Origin: Antedon mediterranea
Lineage: Eukaryota > Echinodermata > Crinoidea > Comatulida > Antedonidae
Assembly: GCF_964355755.1 (NCBI RefSeq)
Contig: NC_092680.1
Location: 5,247,001 to 5,311,000, forward strand
DNA: 64,000 nt
Direction of reading: 5' to 3'
Below are positions 61,864 through 64,000 of this stretch, piece by piece; positions within the stretch are counted from its first letter, which is position 1; every line of letters begins with the position of its first letter. Under the pieces are notes generated by a model. It saw only the letters and a program-made list of their open reading frames with translations. It was not told the origin of the DNA and ran no database searches. The position numbers were made by a program, and so were the translations under genes.

Positions 61864-62810
61864 TTATTTAGCATTGTTATGGGTAATCATGCACACTGTT
61901 TATTGCAGTTAACAAAGACTGTAGTTACTGCAGTCATTTTTACATGGTCCCTAATGAGTAATATTAACCTGCAAAAAATTGCAGAAAGCATCTCATCATG
62001 ATGTATATTTATTTTTTATACAAACTTTTATAAACTGTAATTTAAGTAATTTTATACTGTAATTAATAAATTGGGATAAACACTGTAATATTATATTTAT
62101 ATTTTTGTAAATTTTTAGAAAATAATATAGATTTTTAAAAATAAATCACTGCGAATTATTGTCGATTTCATATGATGATGCTAACATAATAATTTAAAAA
62201 TATACAAAATGTTTGCTAATCCAGAAGTATCTTTTGTTTCATGATTATATAGTAGATAATGCAACTAATAGTTAGAAACTAAATCCATGTTTTAAAATTA
62301 CATTTTTAAGATAAGTTTAATCATAAACCATAATATTAAAAGTATGTTATAGAATGATGAGTATGATATACTATGACTTTATTTAAAAAATATATTAGAA
62401 TGAAATTTATTGTACAGTAATATTTAATGAATGAACAACTCTATAGGTACTGTTGTATATTTTTTTACAATTAATTTTAAGTTTTTTTAATAATCCAGAT
62501 AAAATGCAAATTACTAATAGAAATGATGTTGTACAGATATCCTTATTAGCAAGGATAGCCAAACATGAAAATGGTTATTACTATAATAATTATTTAAAAT
62601 TATGTGTTTAGATGATTGTCTTTAAAAGAGCCTTTGAAATCTCTGTTGTTTTATTTGATGCTGCGCATCTTAAGCTTTTTTTAATATGGTTATGGGATTT
62701 GTTTGTACTGTAATTGGTTCTGTTAGCTCATTAAATAAATGGCTATAGCAGGCTATAAATCTGGCAAAACAATGTCTTGTGGATATGTTCTTTTCTGTTT
62801 GTAGAACTTG

Positions 62811-62943
62811 AGCTCTGTCTACACTATCAAACTATATGTGACAACCAAATGTGGTGTTCCCATACATGGACATGTCATATCACTACCATATTTGTGTACA
62901 TCACTTTTTTGGTCAAACTATTTTGATAGCGAAGACAGAGCTT
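62811..62943 (+). mobile_element. Foldback MITE copy M
   Basis: A complete copy. AGCTCTGTCTACACTATCAA lies at the left with a CTATATGTGACA arm, and the right arm GGTCAAACTATTTTGATAG ends AAGACAGAGCTT. Confidence 0.88.
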
Positions 62944-62984
62944 TATTTTCGGTGGGGAGCGTCAGTGACAGGTACATCTTATAA

Positions 62985-63324
62985 ATTTTTGTATTTTTTG
63001 TATTTTGTATTAATATTTGTCCTCAGTGAGGAAATTAGGATTAGGCCCTCCACGGACCCACGGCAGCCAGCAGTGCAGCGCCTACCAGATTAGGCAATGA
63101 GAGTAAAGCATCTTGCCTAAGGATGCAATTAGTATGGTACAGATAACCTCGAACCCATGCCTATCACATGCTAGTCCGATATTACCATTACACCATCACT
63201 CTCCAGTATATACAGCACCCGCCACGATTTCTAGACGGTCTCCCATCCAGAACGCAACCGGGCCCAACGTTGCTTAACTTCGGTGATCTGACGAGAACCG
63301 GTGTTTCAACGCAGTATGGCCGTA
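62985..63324 (-). mobile_element. 5S rRNA-headed SINE (DeuSINE-like)
   Basis: On the minus strand the element starts with about 113 nt resembling 5S rRNA (63324 down to 63212): TACGGCCATAC, CACCGGTTCTCGTC, GATCACCGAAGTTAAGCAAC, GGATGGGAGACCG, GGGTGCTGT. The second part looks tRNA-like (A box TGGTGTAATGGTA, B box GGGTTCGAGGTT). A shared middle (GCATCCTTAGGCAAGATGC) and an A-rich tail near 62985 follow. The chimaeric 5S-tRNA head with a conserved core is the plan of AmnSINE1/SINE3-type DeuSINEs. Confidence 0.82.
63212..63324 (-). pseudogene. 5S rRNA-derived sequence inside a SINE
   Basis: The internal 5S promoter blocks are recognisable, but several substitutions exist and the 3' end runs straight into SINE sequence (GGTGCTGTATATAC). 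It is not a working 5S gene. Confidence 0.8.
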
Positions 63325-64000
63325 CTTAAAGATTGAATTCAAGTTTAGAAAATGGCAACAGACAAGTTTTTACCGGATAAGTGTAGAGGCAGAAACCAAG
63401 CCCTTTTTTTCTTTGTTTTTGAAACCAGAAATTGGGGATTTTTGTTGGACTTGCTAGGGTAGGCACTCTTTTTCTTATGGTGTAGCTACACTGCAGCTGG
63501 TGGAAGGAGTCTCCCTGAGCTCTTCCATGTTCCCTTATTTGCTAGACTACATTTAGTTGAAAAAAAGAAATGAGATGTTTTTGAATAATTATATTTTTAA
63601 TTAAACTCTTTTTATCTAGATCTAAACACTACTACAAGTTGTACAAGTGTAAACAAATTACTTGTTCTAATATTTACATGTTATGTGACTTTTCCATCAA
63701 ATTCTTTGAACCCATTCTAGCACACTCACCGGCTACTAACTACACTTATGTTTATCATTCAACATTTTATTTGTTACCACAGGCAAACTAAAGCTCTGTC
63801 TACACTATCGAAATAGTTTGACAAAAAAAGTGTGCTGTGCCCAAATATGGTAGTGATATGACATCAACATGTCCATATATGGGCACATCACATTTTTTTG
63901 ACACATAAAGTTTGAGGTTAAGGTTTATCATTTAATTTGCTTGTCGATTAATACCTTTGATTAGTTAAACCATATTAATTACATGTTAATTACAGAGATT
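63325..64000. other. Right end of window
   Basis: No gene is recognised. It contains one foldback element copy (63792-63915) and otherwise unique-looking AT-rich DNA. Confidence 0.5.
63792..63915 (-). mobile_element. Foldback MITE copy N, right end truncated
   Basis: AAGCTCTGTCTACACTATCG lies at the left with an AATAGTTTGACAAAA arm. The centre CCCAAATATGGTAGTGATAT and an ACACATAAAGTTTGAG arm follow, and the terminal repeat is lost. Confidence 0.85.

Larger units (their letters stand above)
61156..62809. other. XKR 3' flank
   Basis: Presumed 3'UTR and intergenic DNA. Candidate polyadenylation signals are AATAAA at 61844-61849, inside a SINE tail, and 62065-62070. The true end is not determined. 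No further exon is seen; 62000-62700 is very AT-rich. Confidence 0.5.

Overview
The window is AT-rich animal DNA (roughly one third G+C by eye) carrying four intron-containing protein genes, all on the plus strand, separated by long non-coding stretches. The genes are a signal peptide peptidase (HM13/SPP, 396-6476), an ID-type helix-loop-helix inhibitor (33581-34994), the Golgi small GTPase ARFRP1 (52422-55201) and an XK-related (XKR4/6/7-type) membrane protein (56038-61155). Gene structures were read by following GT-AG splice sites that keep frame and match the known protein families. Every coding exon of the four genes could be placed. Protein similarity, a SINE that looks like the DeuSINE superfamily (5S rRNA head plus tRNA-like part), and the general repeat content suggest a deuterostome invertebrate. 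An echinoderm is my best guess, but the species is not established.

Layout: 1-6476 HM13 with nine coding exons. 6477-33200 is a gene desert with mobile-element debris, an interrupted 184-189 bp tandem array and several perfect CRE palindromes. 33200-36060 is the ID gene with promoter-proximal CCAAT/E-box motifs and a 3'UTR intron like that of vertebrate Id genes. 36060-51860 is a second desert containing three CAT/ATC microsatellite tracts, one of them with a 451-bp higher-order duplication, and a tRNA-type SINE. 51860-55270 is ARFRP1, whose introns hold four copies of a foldback element, a 26-copy 13-bp minisatellite and a 27-nt exact copy of part of its own exon 5. 56038-61155 is the XKR gene, with an unusually long cytoplasmic tail carrying a tandem RKHSFKSS-type repeat. 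61156-64000 is 3' flank with foldback elements and SINEs.

The four genes do not form a pathway. Their human counterparts lie on chromosome 20q: HM13 next to ID1, and XKR7, at 20q11.21; ARFRP1 at 20q13.33. The window therefore looks like a retained piece of ancient linkage. The deserts on both sides of ID, rich in TGACGTCA sites, fit a developmental regulator surrounded by long-range control DNA, with HM13 as a possible bystander. The window also shows a very frequent dispersed palindrome, TAGGCCTA, dense CTAGGCCTAG tracts at the 5' ends of HM13, ARFRP1 and XKR, and an AGAGGGCG word upstream of the same three start codons.
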